Shown here: positions 41,006 to 49,101 of the stretch, piece by piece | How the letters are laid out: each line of letters begins with the position of its first letter | Position numbering within the stretch: position 1 is the first letter of the stretch | Virus record (IMG/VR): IMGVR_UViG_3300032164_000015 | Coordinates: 1-60,930 of that record | Length of the DNA stretch: 60,930 nucleotides | DNA from: a virus | Strand: one strand, 5' to 3' | The notes under the pieces: generated by a model | Seen by the model: only the letters and a program-made list of their open reading frames with translations | What the model was told of the DNA's origin: nothing | Databases searched by the model: none | Program-made: the position numbers and the translations under genes

Positions 41006-41355
41006 GGCATCTCCCCGAGCAGCGCGAGCGCCGCCTTCACCGCGTCCAGCTCCGACTGCGCCCGCTTCTGGCGACCTTCGAGGTGCCGCTTCAGCGCCGC
41101 GTCGGCTTCCGCTTCCGTCAGCGCCGCCACGCAGTTGCCGAGCATCCCGCCGAGCTTCGGCAGCTCGCTGGCGCGAATGCGCCGCAGACCCATCGGCGCG
41201 TCACGCTCTTCATTCGACTCCGGAGCGATGAGCATCGACTTCACGCGGCTGTACTGGAGCACCCGCCGCTTGAGGCCCGCCTTGCTGTCGATGGTGAGCG
41301 CCATCACGAGGTGGACAGTGACCTTCTCCGACTCGACCTTCTTCTTCGCAGTCAT
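41002..41355 (-). CDS. Hypothetical protein (117 aa)
   Basis: Starts with lysines, then a strand-rich region and a long C-terminal helix with heptad character (DAALKRHLEGRQKRAQSELD). ATGA overlaps with both neighbours. Unknown role. Confidence 0.68.
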   Translation of the reverse strand: MTAKKKVESEKVTVHLVMALTIDSKAGLKRRVLQYSRVKSMLIAPESNEERDAPMGLRRIRASELPKLGGMLGNCVAALTEAEADAALKRHLEGRQKRAQSELDAVKAALALLGEMP

Positions 41356-42377
41356 GGCTTCCCGTCCTTCTTGGTCGTACCTTCGATGAGCTTCTCGGCC
41401 TTCTTCGTCTCAGGGAAAGTCAGCGGGGGCGGCTTGCCGTTCACTTCGGCCAGCTTCTGGATGCCCGACTCGACGATGGTGCTGTGGACGTAGGCTTCGA
41501 CCTCGGTCTTCGCCGCGTGGACCACCTTGTCCATGTGCTCGGCGAGCTGCTTCACCATGAACGGAGCGGAGTCCGACATCTTCCGCTGCGCCGTGCTCAG
41601 CGCGTCCAGCACCGCCTTGCGCTTCTCCTTCGTGGGCGACTTGTCGTCCACCAGCGCCTTCATCTGGGCCATCGCGTCCTCCATGAACTTCATCGCGTGC
41701 CGGGCGTCCTTCTCGATGTCGTCGTGGAAGCGCTCCACCTCCATCTGCTCCGGACAGCTCTCCATCGCCTTGCCGCCGACGTACTGAAGCGTGCAGGGCA
41801 CCCCGCCGCCCATGCCGACACTCGACACCATGTGAGCCCACTGAGCCTCGGAGAGCGCGACCTCGACCAGCCCGCCGTGGACTCCCCCGAAGTGCCAGTC
41901 ACGCCCATGCGAGCGCTGGCGCGTCGAGCGGCCAATGCTCAGGGTCATGTAGTGCTGGTGCTTGAAGGGCGACCCGAAGAGCGACGTGTGCCCCGAGACG
42001 CGGCTCACCTGCACGAAGCCGTAGGACGGGTGCGTCTCAGGCTCCCACTCTCCGAGCAGTTCAGCGCGCTCGTCCATCTTCGCCTTCCGCTGGACCTCGT
42101 AGACGTGGGCCTTTTCCTGCCACTCAGGAGGCAGGTCCACGACCGTGCGCACCTTGGCGAAGTCGATCTTCTTCACGTCGGCCATCTCGTACTCGCCCCG
42201 GAAGTAGTGCCCGTGGGAGACACCGCCGTCGGCGTCGATGAAGTCGTAGTTCACCGTGGTCGTGTCCGAGGTCGTTCCGTCACCTCCGACGCGAGTGATG
42301 AGCGCAGGCCGGTCCCCCACCGCAATGACATCGCCTTCCTTGAAACGCTGGTCTCGGTCCTGCCATTTTCTAGCCAT
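41352..42377 (-). CDS. Hypothetical phage protein with conserved GFVQVSR/SLFGS domain (341 aa)
   Basis: N-terminal beta-rich part (1-75). The central block, YGFVQVSRVSGHTSLFGS, then H-Q-H-Y-M-T-L-S-I-G-R-S and a Gly-rich V-G-M-G-G-G-V-P-C-T-L strand, is of a type I associate with uncharacterised phage proteins carried by many unrelated phages. The C-terminal 120 residues are a long helix, probably coiled coil. First gene behind the strong promoter at 42383-42411; only five bases separate the -10 box from its ATG. Confidence 0.72.
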   Translation of the reverse strand: MARKWQDRDQRFKEGDVIAVGDRPALITRVGGDGTTSDTTTVNYDFIDADGGVSHGHYFRGEYEMADVKKIDFAKVRTVVDLPPEWQEKAHVYEVQRKAKMDERAELLGEWEPETHPSYGFVQVSRVSGHTSLFGSPFKHQHYMTLSIGRSTRQRSHGRDWHFGGVHGGLVEVALSEAQWAHMVSSVGMGGGVPCTLQYVGGKAMESCPEQMEVERFHDDIEKDARHAMKFMEDAMAQMKALVDDKSPTKEKRKAVLDALSTAQRKMSDSAPFMVKQLAEHMDKVVHAAKTEVEAYVHSTIVESGIQKLAEVNGKPPPLTFPETKKAEKLIEGTTKKDGKP

Positions 42378-42382
42378 GCCCT

Positions 42383-42411
42383 GTCCTATCGGCAGGGATG
42401 GGGGTTGTCAA
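42383..42411 (-). promoter_or_regulatory. Leaderless-type promoter
   Basis: Minus strand TTGACA (42411-42406), 17-base spacer, TAGGAC (42388-42383), then five bases to the ATG at 42377. An interrupted inverted repeat (CCCTG...CAGGG) spans the -10. No Shine-Dalgarno site is possible in the transcript. Confidence 0.7.
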
Positions 42412-42572
42412 CGAACGGCAGGTTCGAGGAACTGGCAGTGCGCGCGGTCGTAGGTCACGAGATCATCGGAGAACTGGACGCGCAGCCGAGTTTTCCCCAC
42501 CCACGCGACGCGACCGACTCGCCACGGCCACCAGCGGTCGTACACCCGAGTGCCTATTTCGAAGCGCGTCAC
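42408..42572 (-). CDS. Small SH3/KOW-like protein (54 aa)
   Basis: TRFEIGTRVYDRWWPWRVGRVAWVGKTRLRVQF reads as a small barrel of the KOW/Tudor sort. GTG at 42572 in a GTGA overlap; the longer frame to 42716 is shadow of the neighbouring gene. Its stop codon lies within the -35 region of the next promoter. Confidence 0.68.
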   Translation of the reverse strand: MTRFEIGTRVYDRWWPWRVGRVAWVGKTRLRVQFSDDLVTYDRAHCQFLEPAVR

Positions 42573-43018
42573 GACTTGTCCTTGATGGGCTTGAGCCCTG
42601 CGCTGGCGAGTAGGTCCCTCGTCGTCTGCCGCACGATGGACCACTGCTCTGAGTTGGCCTTGAAGAGGGCCACAGCCGCCTCGGGAGAGACCCTGTCGTC
42701 GAAGACAGCGTGCCACGAGGGGTCGATGACCATCTGCGCCTCAGCCGGTGTGTCCTGAATCTCAAGCAGCTCGGCGCACTTCCGGATGAACTCGAAGTAC
42801 GGGTGCGGACGACGACCCTTCACCGGGTTGCCGTTCTTGTCTCGCGAAACCAGCGGGACCTCGCGCTTCGGCGGCGGAGGCTTCGGCGGTTCGTGAACGA
42901 TGTACCCGTGGCAGTCCACGCACGCCCCTGTTTCGCCGCACTCTTCGCAGCGACCGTGAGAGCCTGTGAAGTGGAAGCAGTTCGGGTACTGGACGTGGCA
43001 CTTCGAGCAGAGAAACAT
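42569..43018 (-). CDS. Zinc-finger protein (149 aa)
   Basis: N-terminal CSKCHVQYPNC, then CEECGETGACVDCHGY: several CxxC pairs giving one or two zinc sites. Proline-rich linker (PPKPPPPKREVP) and a helical C-terminal domain. Overlaps by ATGA with the tiny 32-aa gene upstream. Confidence 0.75.
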   Translation of the reverse strand: MFLCSKCHVQYPNCFHFTGSHGRCEECGETGACVDCHGYIVHEPPKPPPPKREVPLVSRDKNGNPVKGRRPHPYFEFIRKCAELLEIQDTPAEAQMVIDPSWHAVFDDRVSPEAAVALFKANSEQWSIVRQTTRDLLASAGLKPIKDKS

Positions 43019-43116
43019 CAGGGCCTCCGGTCCTTGCCGCGACGGATGTCGATGCGCATGGTCTTGCCCTTCCAGCCTTGGTGGTACGACTCGGCCTTGC
43101 TGAAGGAGATCTTCAT
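43018..43116 (-). CDS. Micro-ORF (32 aa)
   Basis: Very small basic product starting MKISFSKAESYHQGWKG. ATG at 43116 and stop both in four-base overlaps with neighbours, with GGAG-type sequence before it. The overlaps are the main support; the larger frame to 43356 is antisense-like shadow. Confidence 0.55.
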   Translation of the reverse strand: MKISFSKAESYHQGWKGKTMRIDIRRGKDRRP

Positions 43117-43367
43117 TCGCTCTCCGTTCTGGGGTTGGTCGCCGCCTTCTTCAGCGGAGCACCGCGCGCGGTCATCTCTTCGTGGAACTTCTTGGCCAGC
43201 TCCGGGACCGCCTCGTTGCCCGGACTGCCGACTGCGAGAACGATGGTGAACGGCCAGCGCTCGGGCGCGGTGAAGCCGTTGAGCACGAACGCGGAGCCGT
43301 TGAGCTTCGCGTACGTCACGAGCTGATCCATCGTCATGTACCGAATCGTTTCCCACGGGTCGCTCAT
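43113..43367 (-). CDS. Hypothetical protein (84 aa)
   Basis: Begins SDPWETIRYMTMDQL and contains a strand-rich centre (SAFVLNGF, WPFTIVLAVGSPGNE). ATG at 43367 overlaps the upstream stop (ATGA). Unknown function. Confidence 0.68.
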   Translation of the reverse strand: MSDPWETIRYMTMDQLVTYAKLNGSAFVLNGFTAPERWPFTIVLAVGSPGNEAVPELAKKFHEEMTARGAPLKKAATNPRTESE

Positions 43368-44104
43368 CACCGGTCCTCCTCCTCCTCTTCCGCTTCGTCG
43401 GTGTCGAAGTCGTAGTCGTCGTCTTCGGTCTTCTTCTTCTCGGCCTTGCGGCTCGCCTCCAGCGCGGCTGACAGCTTCTTCACCTGAAGCCACGAGAGGC
43501 GAATGGCAGCCGCCTCGGTGCGGTGCGAGAAGAAGTAGTCGAAGTACATCTTCAGCGAGAAGACGAAGTCGAACGCCTGCTCAGGCTTCATCTTGTCGAA
43601 GTCGAACTTCTTCTCCTTGAGGTACTGGACGAACTTCTTCAAGCCCTCGTCGAAGATGCGGTGGTCGTTGTCCACGCGAATCTTCCAGTCCTCTTCGAGC
43701 CAAATCCAAAGCCCGCGCTTACGCCCGTCGTCGGTGAGGAACAGCCGCACGTCGAAGAGGCTGTCCGGGTAGCGCAGCGCCAGCAAGGCATCCTTCGCTT
43801 GGTAGTGGCGATCCTTCTTCGCGGTCTTCTTCTCGCCCTTCTTCGGCTCGTGTTGAGGCTCAGGCATCACCTTCACCTGCGTCGTCACCATCACGACGCG
43901 CACCACCCCGCGTTCGAGCGAACCTGCCGACCAGCGTTGCGTGTCGATGTTCGCGTACTGGCGTGCCTGCTCAGCCGACAGGAACGTCTTGTAGACCGGC
44001 GACTCGTAGTCCGCTTCCGCCTTGGTTTCGTAGACGCGCTGCCACTTGCCGTCGCCCATCTTCTCTTCGAGCTGGTACTGAACGTCCTCGATCACGGTCT
44101 TCAC
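43367..44104 (-). CDS. Hypothetical protein with acidic C-terminus (245 aa)
   Basis: GTG at 44104 in a GTGA overlap with the receiver-like gene; a longer frame to 44449 is shadow. Alpha/beta N-terminal half (VVRVVMVTTQVKVMPEP), a tract of aromatic and charged residues (LWIWLEEDWKIRVDNDHRIF), and a very acidic tail (EAEEEEEDR). No motif recognised. Confidence 0.68.
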   Translation of the reverse strand: MKTVIEDVQYQLEEKMGDGKWQRVYETKAEADYESPVYKTFLSAEQARQYANIDTQRWSAGSLERGVVRVVMVTTQVKVMPEPQHEPKKGEKKTAKKDRHYQAKDALLALRYPDSLFDVRLFLTDDGRKRGLWIWLEEDWKIRVDNDHRIFDEGLKKFVQYLKEKKFDFDKMKPEQAFDFVFSLKMYFDYFFSHRTEAAAIRLSWLQVKKLSAALEASRKAEKKKTEDDDYDFDTDEAEEEEEDR

Positions 44105-44526
44105 GGCTTCACTCCAGTCCAGTCGTAGTCGAACACCCAGTTCACCGGCTTCATGTCGATCTTCACGAGGAAGTCCGTCATCATCGACGCGCCCACCTTG
44201 TTGCGGCTGTGAACCACCACCGTCCCCGGACGCGACTTCACCGGCATCTTCTTGATGTAGTAGGCCAAGTCGAGCCCATCGAGTTCCTTCCGGTTCGGGT
44301 GAACGTCGAGCCACTCGCGCAAGGTGTGGTCGCCGGGGTCGTGGACATCGAAGTCGAGGAAGAGGAAGTCGGCGCGCTTCTCGCGGAGCAGGTCGATGCC
44401 TTCCCGAATCACCTTGGTCTGTACGAGGTCGTGCGAAGGACCGAACCACGTCGCGAACCGGTCCAGCCGCGACTGCTTGTCCTCCAGCACGACGATGCGC
44501 TTCCCTACGGCTCGCAGTTCGGGCAC
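44101..44526 (-). CDS. Receiver-like protein, cREC type (141 aa)
   Basis: Response-regulator-like fold without a partner kinase. RIVVLEDKQSRLDRF supplies the acidic start, FLFLDFDVHDPG the central Asp, and TVVVHSRNKVGASMM the HSxNxxGAxxM block that marks the cyclic-phosphate-processing receiver (cREC) group. Canonical receivers have Thr/Ser and Lys here, so phosphotransfer is not expected; a phosphoesterase-like role is the published proposal for the group. GTG at 44526 overlaps the previous gene by 22 bases; a ribosome site is not obvious, so the start is uncertain. Confidence 0.7.
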   Translation of the reverse strand: MPELRAVGKRIVVLEDKQSRLDRFATWFGPSHDLVQTKVIREGIDLLREKRADFLFLDFDVHDPGDHTLREWLDVHPNRKELDGLDLAYYIKKMPVKSRPGTVVVHSRNKVGASMMTDFLVKIDMKPVNWVFDYDWTGVKP

Positions 44527-45020
44527 CAGAACGTCGAGAATTGGAAGAGGACCACGTTCTTGTTCGACCCGCCGCAGCAGAGACAGACCTTTGAAGTCGA
44601 GTTGTTCTCCACCGGGGCCTTTGGCTGCCCGTTTTTCCTCAGCGCGGGCGGCTTCGAGGGCGTGGCCCCAAGCGTGGGCGATTTCGCGGGGCTCTTCGTC
44701 GAGGGGGAGGTCAAGTTCCCGGCAGACGGAGGCGAGCTGTTCGAGGAATCCGGGGGAGCGAACGGGAGCCCGTCGTTTCTCACCTCGGTGGGCGTCATCT
44801 CCCGTCGGTAGCCGCTGTCGTCGCTTACGTTCTTTGAACGCTTCCCAGTTGCTGACCACGATGCCCCGCTCGTTTTTCTCTCGATTTCCCATGACTTGAT
44901 CTCCACGATGTTGACCCCGGCAGGCGTCAGAGCCTCGACGTAAACCAGCTTCTTCGCGCCGCCCGAGTCCGTGCCCTTGTAGTAGGCCCCCGGCTTCAAA
45001 TCCTTGTAGGCGATTCCCAT
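44505..45020 (-). CDS. Zinc-ribbon protein with disordered middle (171 aa)
   Basis: N-terminal small beta barrel (GIAYKDLKPGAYYKGTDSGG, VNIVEIKSWEIE), then about 80 residues rich in Ser/Pro/Asn, and a C-terminal ribbon with CLCCGGSN and WCPNCEP. ATG at 45020 lies six bases after a -10 box, so a leaderless message is predicted. First gene of a seven-gene operon. Confidence 0.72.
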   Translation of the reverse strand: MGIAYKDLKPGAYYKGTDSGGAKKLVYVEALTPAGVNIVEIKSWEIERKTSGASWSATGKRSKNVSDDSGYRREMTPTEVRNDGLPFAPPDSSNSSPPSAGNLTSPSTKSPAKSPTLGATPSKPPALRKNGQPKAPVENNSTSKVCLCCGGSNKNVVLFQFSTFWCPNCEP

Positions 45021-45026
45021 AGTAGC

Positions 45027-45055
45027 GTAGTAGGAGGAGGGGTAGGGATTGTCAA
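45027..45055 (-). promoter_or_regulatory. Leaderless-type promoter
   Basis: Minus strand TTGACA (45055-45050), 17-base spacer, TACTAC (45032-45027), six bases to the ATG at 45020. A clean consensus -35. Confidence 0.7.
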
Positions 45056-45072
45056 CTCACAGGAGCAACCAC

Positions 45073-45402
45073 ATGGGAACGAAGGTCTACGGAGCAAGCG
45101 ATGACCTCATCGAGTTCGAGGGGGACGTTCACGGCGAGGTTGGCTACTACGCGGCGGACAACGCCAACGAGGAGACCGACGCAACGCTGCTCGTCTTCGA
45201 CGACGGCACTCAGCTCGCAGTGCGCTACGGGAAGCCGGGGCTGGGCGGGGTGTGGCACATCACGGCGCTCCGCAAAGGTCCCCTGTTCGTGAGCATCGAC
45301 GTGTGCGAGGACGAGAACGCCGACCCCTACTCGGACGTGGCGCACTTCGCGACCGGCCTGAAGAGCTGCATCGCCGCGAAGAGCTGGGAGCGCGTGAAGT
45401 AG
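45073..45402 (+). CDS. Hypothetical protein (109 aa)
   Basis: Beta-rich fold with LIEFEGDVHGEVGYYA and TLLVFDDGTQLAVRYG strands, and WHITALRKG. ATG at 45073 with AGGAG eight bases upstream. Diverges from the 45020 operon. No family recognised. Confidence 0.72.
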   Translation: MGTKVYGASDDLIEFEGDVHGEVGYYAADNANEETDATLLVFDDGTQLAVRYGKPGLGGVWHITALRKGPLFVSIDVCEDENADPYSDVAHFATGLKSCIAAKSWERVK

Positions 45403-45404
45403 TC

Positions 45405-45722
45405 ATGCACACCGAAATCACGAAGATGCCCCGGTGCCGCTGGTGCGACAAGGAGCCGGAGTTTACCCCCACCATCGCGGACACCTCGGTCTGTCAGCAT
45501 TGCGGAGCGATGCAGAGCCCAGCCCTCAAGCTCAGCGCCCCGGCGGGCAGGAAAACTCTGATGGTCTACCTGAATCCCGACGACGGGCTGTTCGTCGAGG
45601 TCGAGAAGCTGGATGGCTCGGTCGCGAGATTTACCTTCAGCCCCGAGCGACTGAAGAAAGCAGGCGTCCTGCACCAGTCGCCTGTGCCGCTCAACGGGAA
45701 GAAGCTCGACACCCCGCTGTAG
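45405..45722 (+). CDS. Zinc-ribbon plus beta-domain protein (105 aa)
   Basis: CRWCDKEPE and, 18 residues on, CQHCGAMQ form a zinc ribbon; residues 45-105 are beta-rich (TLMVYLNPDDGLFVEVEKL). ATG at 45405, two bases after the previous stop. Second gene of a short plus-strand operon. Confidence 0.72.
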   Translation: MHTEITKMPRCRWCDKEPEFTPTIADTSVCQHCGAMQSPALKLSAPAGRKTLMVYLNPDDGLFVEVEKLDGSVARFTFSPERLKKAGVLHQSPVPLNGKKLDTPL

Positions 45723-45725
45723 CGC

Positions 45726-46523
45726 CTACCAGAGGTCGTAGAAGTCGAGGCTGTTGTCCTTCATGAGAAGGCGTGTCCAGTTGGAGAGCTTCTGCTGGAT
45801 GAAGTTGCGAGGCTCGGTGTCGCTCGCACCCGACTTCGCGTACTTGTTCATCGCAGGCTCGACGAACTTGGTGTACGCGTGGAGCAACACCTTGTTGATG
45901 GCCGTCTTGCCACCGGCTGAGGGGTACGTCAGGTTCGTTTCGAGGTAGTCCAGCGCCTTCGCCGCCGCAGCGTTCAGCCCAACCGCCGCCTTCTTCGAGG
46001 CCAGCTTGTTGACCTGCGAGACCGTGTAGAGCTGCCAGTCGCTGGCGGAGAAGTTCGGTTTCGGAATCGAGACCGGCTTCGCCTTGAACGTGCCGGGCGG
46101 GTGTTGCTTCACGATGGCGTCGAGGTCGTCCGGCTCGTCCGCCTCGGGTTCATCAGGCGGCTCCGCGCCGGGACGGCCCGACGGACCGGGCTCCTTGAGA
46201 GCGCTTCCCATCTTCACCGCCTCTGCCGCGTTGTCGCTCGCGTAGAGCACGTACTTCTTCAGCTTGGTCTGGGTGACTTCCAGCCGGTGAAGCAGCTTCG
46301 TGAGGTCGCCCGCTTCAGCCGGGGTCATCTCGTGCGTGGCCTTGAGCAGCGTCGGCAACTGCGACTGCGCCGTGGCGAACGCTTTCGAGGCGGCCTTCAT
46401 CAGCTCGACCTGCTTCGACATCTCGATGGCGGCCACCGAGAGCGTCGTGGCTGCGTTCGTACGCGCGTCGCCGGAGCCTTCATTCAGCAGAGCGTGCATC
46501 TCGGTCAGGAGAGTCGTGTTCAT
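45726..46523 (-). CDS. Hypothetical helical protein (265 aa)
   Basis: Helical N-terminal 90 residues, an acidic Pro-rich linker (about 108-135) and a helical C-terminal 120 residues. Last gene of the five-gene operon from the promoter at 48418. No motif recognised; possibly structural. Confidence 0.68.
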   Translation of the reverse strand: MNTTLLTEMHALLNEGSGDARTNAATTLSVAAIEMSKQVELMKAASKAFATAQSQLPTLLKATHEMTPAEAGDLTKLLHRLEVTQTKLKKYVLYASDNAAEAVKMGSALKEPGPSGRPGAEPPDEPEADEPDDLDAIVKQHPPGTFKAKPVSIPKPNFSASDWQLYTVSQVNKLASKKAAVGLNAAAAKALDYLETNLTYPSAGGKTAINKVLLHAYTKFVEPAMNKYAKSGASDTEPRNFIQQKLSNWTRLLMKDNSLDFYDLW

Positions 46524-46535
46524 GGTGGTGATCTA

Positions 46536-46889
46536 TCACGGCTCATGCAGACGACGCGATTCCTCGTTGATGGCTCCAAGGACCTTATGGAGGCGGTTGA
46601 ACAGCGTCACGCGCATCGTCTTCCCGAAGCGCGCAGGAGACGGCTGCATCCCCGGAATCGGCTCCAGAATCTTGCAGAGCGTGTCGATTTCTCTGAACTT
46701 CAGGAAGTGGAGGTCGCAGTTCTCACCGCCGAACTCGGCGTGGTTCCGCATCCCGTAGAGGAAGCCCCCTTGCACGCCCACGCTCTGACAGTGGCGGTCG
46801 TAGTGCTCTGACGCGAGCTTCTGGAGGAACTCCACCTCTGGAAGCGTCATGCGGATCTCGGCGGAGATGTCGTACTGGAACTTGGTCAT
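46536..46889 (-). CDS. Hypothetical protein (117 aa)
   Basis: ATG at 46889 overlaps the upstream stop (ATGA) and excludes the longer frame to 46973. Contains helical EIRMTLPEVEFLQKLASEHYD and a basic end. Unknown function. Confidence 0.68.
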   Translation of the reverse strand: MTKFQYDISAEIRMTLPEVEFLQKLASEHYDRHCQSVGVQGGFLYGMRNHAEFGGENCDLHFLKFREIDTLCKILEPIPGMQPSPARFGKTMRVTLFNRLHKVLGAINEESRRLHEP

Positions 46890-47329
46890 GGTCGCTTCTT
46901 CCCGTTCTTGTCGTAGCCGCCCGGCTTGTCGTAGTCCCCGCGCGCGACCGCGATTTGGTCCGTGATGAAACACTTCACGACGTGGTCGGGGCAGCGGTCC
47001 AGCAGGCTCTTCGCTTCGTCGAAGTCCTTCTGCCTCAGCGCCTTCTTCACGAGCGGCATGAAGTACGCCTCGACCTTCTTCGCAAGCGCTTCGTGCTCTC
47101 TGAGCGACTTCGTGTAGCTCGCCGTCAGCTCCAGCTCGTCTTCACTGATGAGCGCGTCGATGTTCCACGACCCAAAGAAGCCATCGTCCACCCCCTTGTC
47201 CAATCGCACGCCACCTTCGATGTCCGCGATGTGCGCGCGGATGGTGCGAACGCCCTCGTGCAGGTAGCCCTTCACCTTGACCTTCTTCCCGACTGCGAAC
47301 CTTGAAGGAACGGGACGGATGGATTTCAC
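46886..47329 (-). CDS. Hypothetical protein with N-terminal SH3-like barrel (147 aa)
   Basis: Residues 1-65 (FAVGKKVKVKGYLHEGVRTI, HIADIEGG, WNIDALISED) look like a small barrel; the rest is helical. GTG at 47329 shortly after the previous stop; the frame to 47419 is shadow. Operon member. Confidence 0.68.
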   Translation of the reverse strand: MKSIRPVPSRFAVGKKVKVKGYLHEGVRTIRAHIADIEGGVRLDKGVDDGFFGSWNIDALISEDELELTASYTKSLREHEALAKKVEAYFMPLVKKALRQKDFDEAKSLLDRCPDHVVKCFITDQIAVARGDYDKPGGYDKNGKKRP

Positions 47330-47333
47330 GGAG

Positions 47334-47597
47334 TCACCCACAGACGTATTCGAGAGCTGCGTTGTAGACCTGCCGGGCGTCGCGAGCGCACTGCTCGACC
47401 GCCTTCTTGAGCGCGTCACGGTCCTCAGGGTTCAGCTCCCCCTTCAAGACCATGCCCTCCACGAGCTGCGCCGTGATGGTGCGGATCCGCTGCTTGTCGT
47501 GCTCGGAGTAGCCGTCGCCGAGCTTCATCTTCTCGCGCTTCTCCCAAAGCGGCCCGCTCGGAGCCGCCTTGGGTGTCTTCGTCTTCTTGGACTTCAC
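47334..47597 (-). CDS. Hypothetical basic helical protein (87 aa)
   Basis: Lys-rich start (KSKKTKTPKAAPSG) and helical body. GTG at 47597 in a GTGA overlap with the preceding stop decides the start over the frame to 48011. Confidence 0.68.
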   Translation of the reverse strand: MKSKKTKTPKAAPSGPLWEKREKMKLGDGYSEHDKQRIRTITAQLVEGMVLKGELNPEDRDALKKAVEQCARDARQVYNAALEYVCG

Positions 47598-48391
47598 GGC
47601 AGCACCTCGGCCTCTTCCGCCGCCTGCGCCTTCACCGTCGCGTACGCCAGCTCCACCTTGAGCTGCGTGATGCGCTTGGTCAGGTACTCGTCGTCCTCGG
47701 TGTACCCACGGTCGTGGCTCTTCTTCAGCTCGTTCTCGTAGGAGTCGATCTGGTGCTGGTGCCCCACGACCTCCGCGAAGTGGGGGCCGATCTTCCGATC
47801 GTCCCAGATGACGGGCTGGTCTGCGTACTCCGTCGCGAGCGCTCGCCAAGCCGACGCCACCTCTGCCGGGAACGCGCGCAGCTTCTTGCAGTCCCGGTTC
47901 GGGCAGCGAATCATCAGCGAGCCCTTCCGCTCCACGACGAAGAAGGTGTCGAAGCGGCAGTGCGGGCACTTCTGGGCCGCGCCGATGAGCTTCAGCTCGG
48001 CGTCTCCGCACGCTCGACGACGAACGCCTTCCGCTTTCGCCTTTCGATGCGCCGCAGCCGCCAGCTCCTTCAGCGCTCGCAGGTCATCCATGTGGCGAGG
48101 CTCGGGGAACTCGTCCGAAGGCGGCATCCCTTGGTCGTTGGCGCTGTGCGAGGGGCCGGTGAACTCCGGGCGACCAAGCAGCTTGAAGCAGACCTTGTGG
48201 TAGAGGGCGAACTTGCCGTCCATATCGGCCAGCTCCGTGTTGCCCGTGGAGCCGCTCAGGTTGCCGTACCCGTCGTAGCTCCCCGACGCGGTGTCACCGT
48301 CTGAGCCCTGCACGACGGCCTTCCCCATCCAGCCGTGGCCCTCTCGAACCGAATGGTCGCAGCCTTTGCAGTCCCAAGAAAAGAAGCCCAT
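47594..48391 (-). CDS. MGFFSW-type phage protein with zinc ribbon (265 aa)
   Basis: Starts MGFFSWDCKGCDHSVR, a beginning I associate with a widespread group of uncharacterised phage proteins, followed by a Gly/Ser/Tyr-rich DGDTASGSYDGYGNLSGS turn region. A ribbon in the middle has KCPHCRF and RCPNRDCKK. C-terminal third is a coiled-coil-like helix. The ATG at 48391 has GGAGG; an in-frame ATG at 48424 lies inside the promoter and is not used. Confidence 0.78.
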   Translation of the reverse strand: MGFFSWDCKGCDHSVREGHGWMGKAVVQGSDGDTASGSYDGYGNLSGSTGNTELADMDGKFALYHKVCFKLLGRPEFTGPSHSANDQGMPPSDEFPEPRHMDDLRALKELAAAAHRKAKAEGVRRRACGDAELKLIGAAQKCPHCRFDTFFVVERKGSLMIRCPNRDCKKLRAFPAEVASAWRALATEYADQPVIWDDRKIGPHFAEVVGHQHQIDSYENELKKSHDRGYTEDDEYLTKRITQLKVELAYATVKAQAAEEAEVLP

Positions 48392-48417
48392 GTGCCGCCT
48401 CCAGAAAGTGATGCCCG

Positions 48418-48446
48418 TTATCATCAGCAGGGGTCTCGATTGTCAA
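48418..48446 (-). promoter_or_regulatory. Divergent promoter, minus arm
   Basis: TTGACA (48446-48441), 17-base spacer, TGATAA (48423-48418), leader of about 26 bases with GGAGG before the ATG at 48391. Back-to-back with the plus-strand promoter; the two -35 boxes form a perfect 8-base inverted repeat TTGTCAAC/GTTGACAA. Confidence 0.72.
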
Positions 48447-48460
48447 CCCGTCGAGGCGAG

Positions 48461-48488
48461 TTGACAACCGCCCGTCCGCCGATATGAC
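48461..48488 (+). promoter_or_regulatory. Divergent promoter, plus arm, leaderless type
   Basis: TTGACA (48461-48466), 16-base spacer, TATGAC (48483-48488), six bases to the ATG at 48495. No room for a ribosome site. Confidence 0.72.
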
Positions 48489-48494
48489 CGCCCC

Positions 48495-48806
48495 ATGCCT
48501 ACCAAGCCGAAGACCGTCGAAGTGGTGGTGTACCGGGTCGGAAAGCCTGCTCGCGTCGAGGCGATTCCGGACACCCTCGAAGCCCAGCAAGCCATCGTCG
48601 GCGGGGACATCAAGGACTGCATCCTCGACCACCTCACCGTCATCTACGGAGCGGAGGCGGCGGACACGGGCCAGCCGCCGAACCGGCAGGTTGGCCGCAT
48701 CTTCGTGCTCGGCAACTTCTTCATCTGCCGCACGGACGAAGAGGGCTGCACCGCGCCGCTCACGAAGAAGGACCGCGCCTTCCTGAAGAAGAACTACGCT
48801 CTCTGA
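48495..48806 (+). CDS. DUF3846-type protein (103 aa)
   Basis: Small protein with the DUF3846 pattern: EAQQAIVGGDIKDCILD, then LTVIYGAEA, GQPPNRQV and IFVLGNFFICRTDEEG. The family is spread among phages and plasmids and its function is unknown. Translation probably starts on a leaderless message from the promoter just upstream. Confidence 0.8.
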   Translation: MPTKPKTVEVVVYRVGKPARVEAIPDTLEAQQAIVGGDIKDCILDHLTVIYGAEAADTGQPPNRQVGRIFVLGNFFICRTDEEGCTAPLTKKDRAFLKKNYAL

Positions 48807-48813
48807 GGTGAAC

Positions 48814-49059
48814 ATGGCAATCGAAGAGTTCAACAGAAGGGATTTCGAAAGTGCCGTGGCCTTCCTGTTTCACGCTGGGTGGTGTCCACGCGAAGAGCTG
48901 GCTCGCGTGGTGGTGACTCGTCTCAGCGAGGACAACACGAAGGGCGCGCGCGACTTCCTTCAGCACGACTGCGGCATCTCGGAAATCGACCTTGAGGGAA
49001 CGTCCCTCGACGAATTGCTCGACCTCGCCAAGGGGTGGCTTTGCGGAAAGCCGTGGTGA
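48814..49059 (+). CDS. Hypothetical protein (81 aa)
   Basis: Helical acidic protein (FESAVAFLFHAGWCPREELA; LDELLDLAKGW). ATG at 48814 with GAGGT five bases before; a GTG at 48808 is the alternative. Co-transcribed with the DUF3846 gene. Confidence 0.68.
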   Translation: MAIEEFNRRDFESAVAFLFHAGWCPREELARVVVTRLSEDNTKGARDFLQHDCGISEIDLEGTSLDELLDLAKGWLCGKPW

Positions 49060-49101
49060 AACTGATGCCTGAGGAAGACCGACGGACACCCAGAGACGCC
49101 C

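Noticed and set aside
43018-43356. Longer 112-codon frame for the micro-ORF
   Set aside because: The added N-terminus is Arg/Ala shadow of the neighbouring 84-aa gene; only the last 32 residues are kept.
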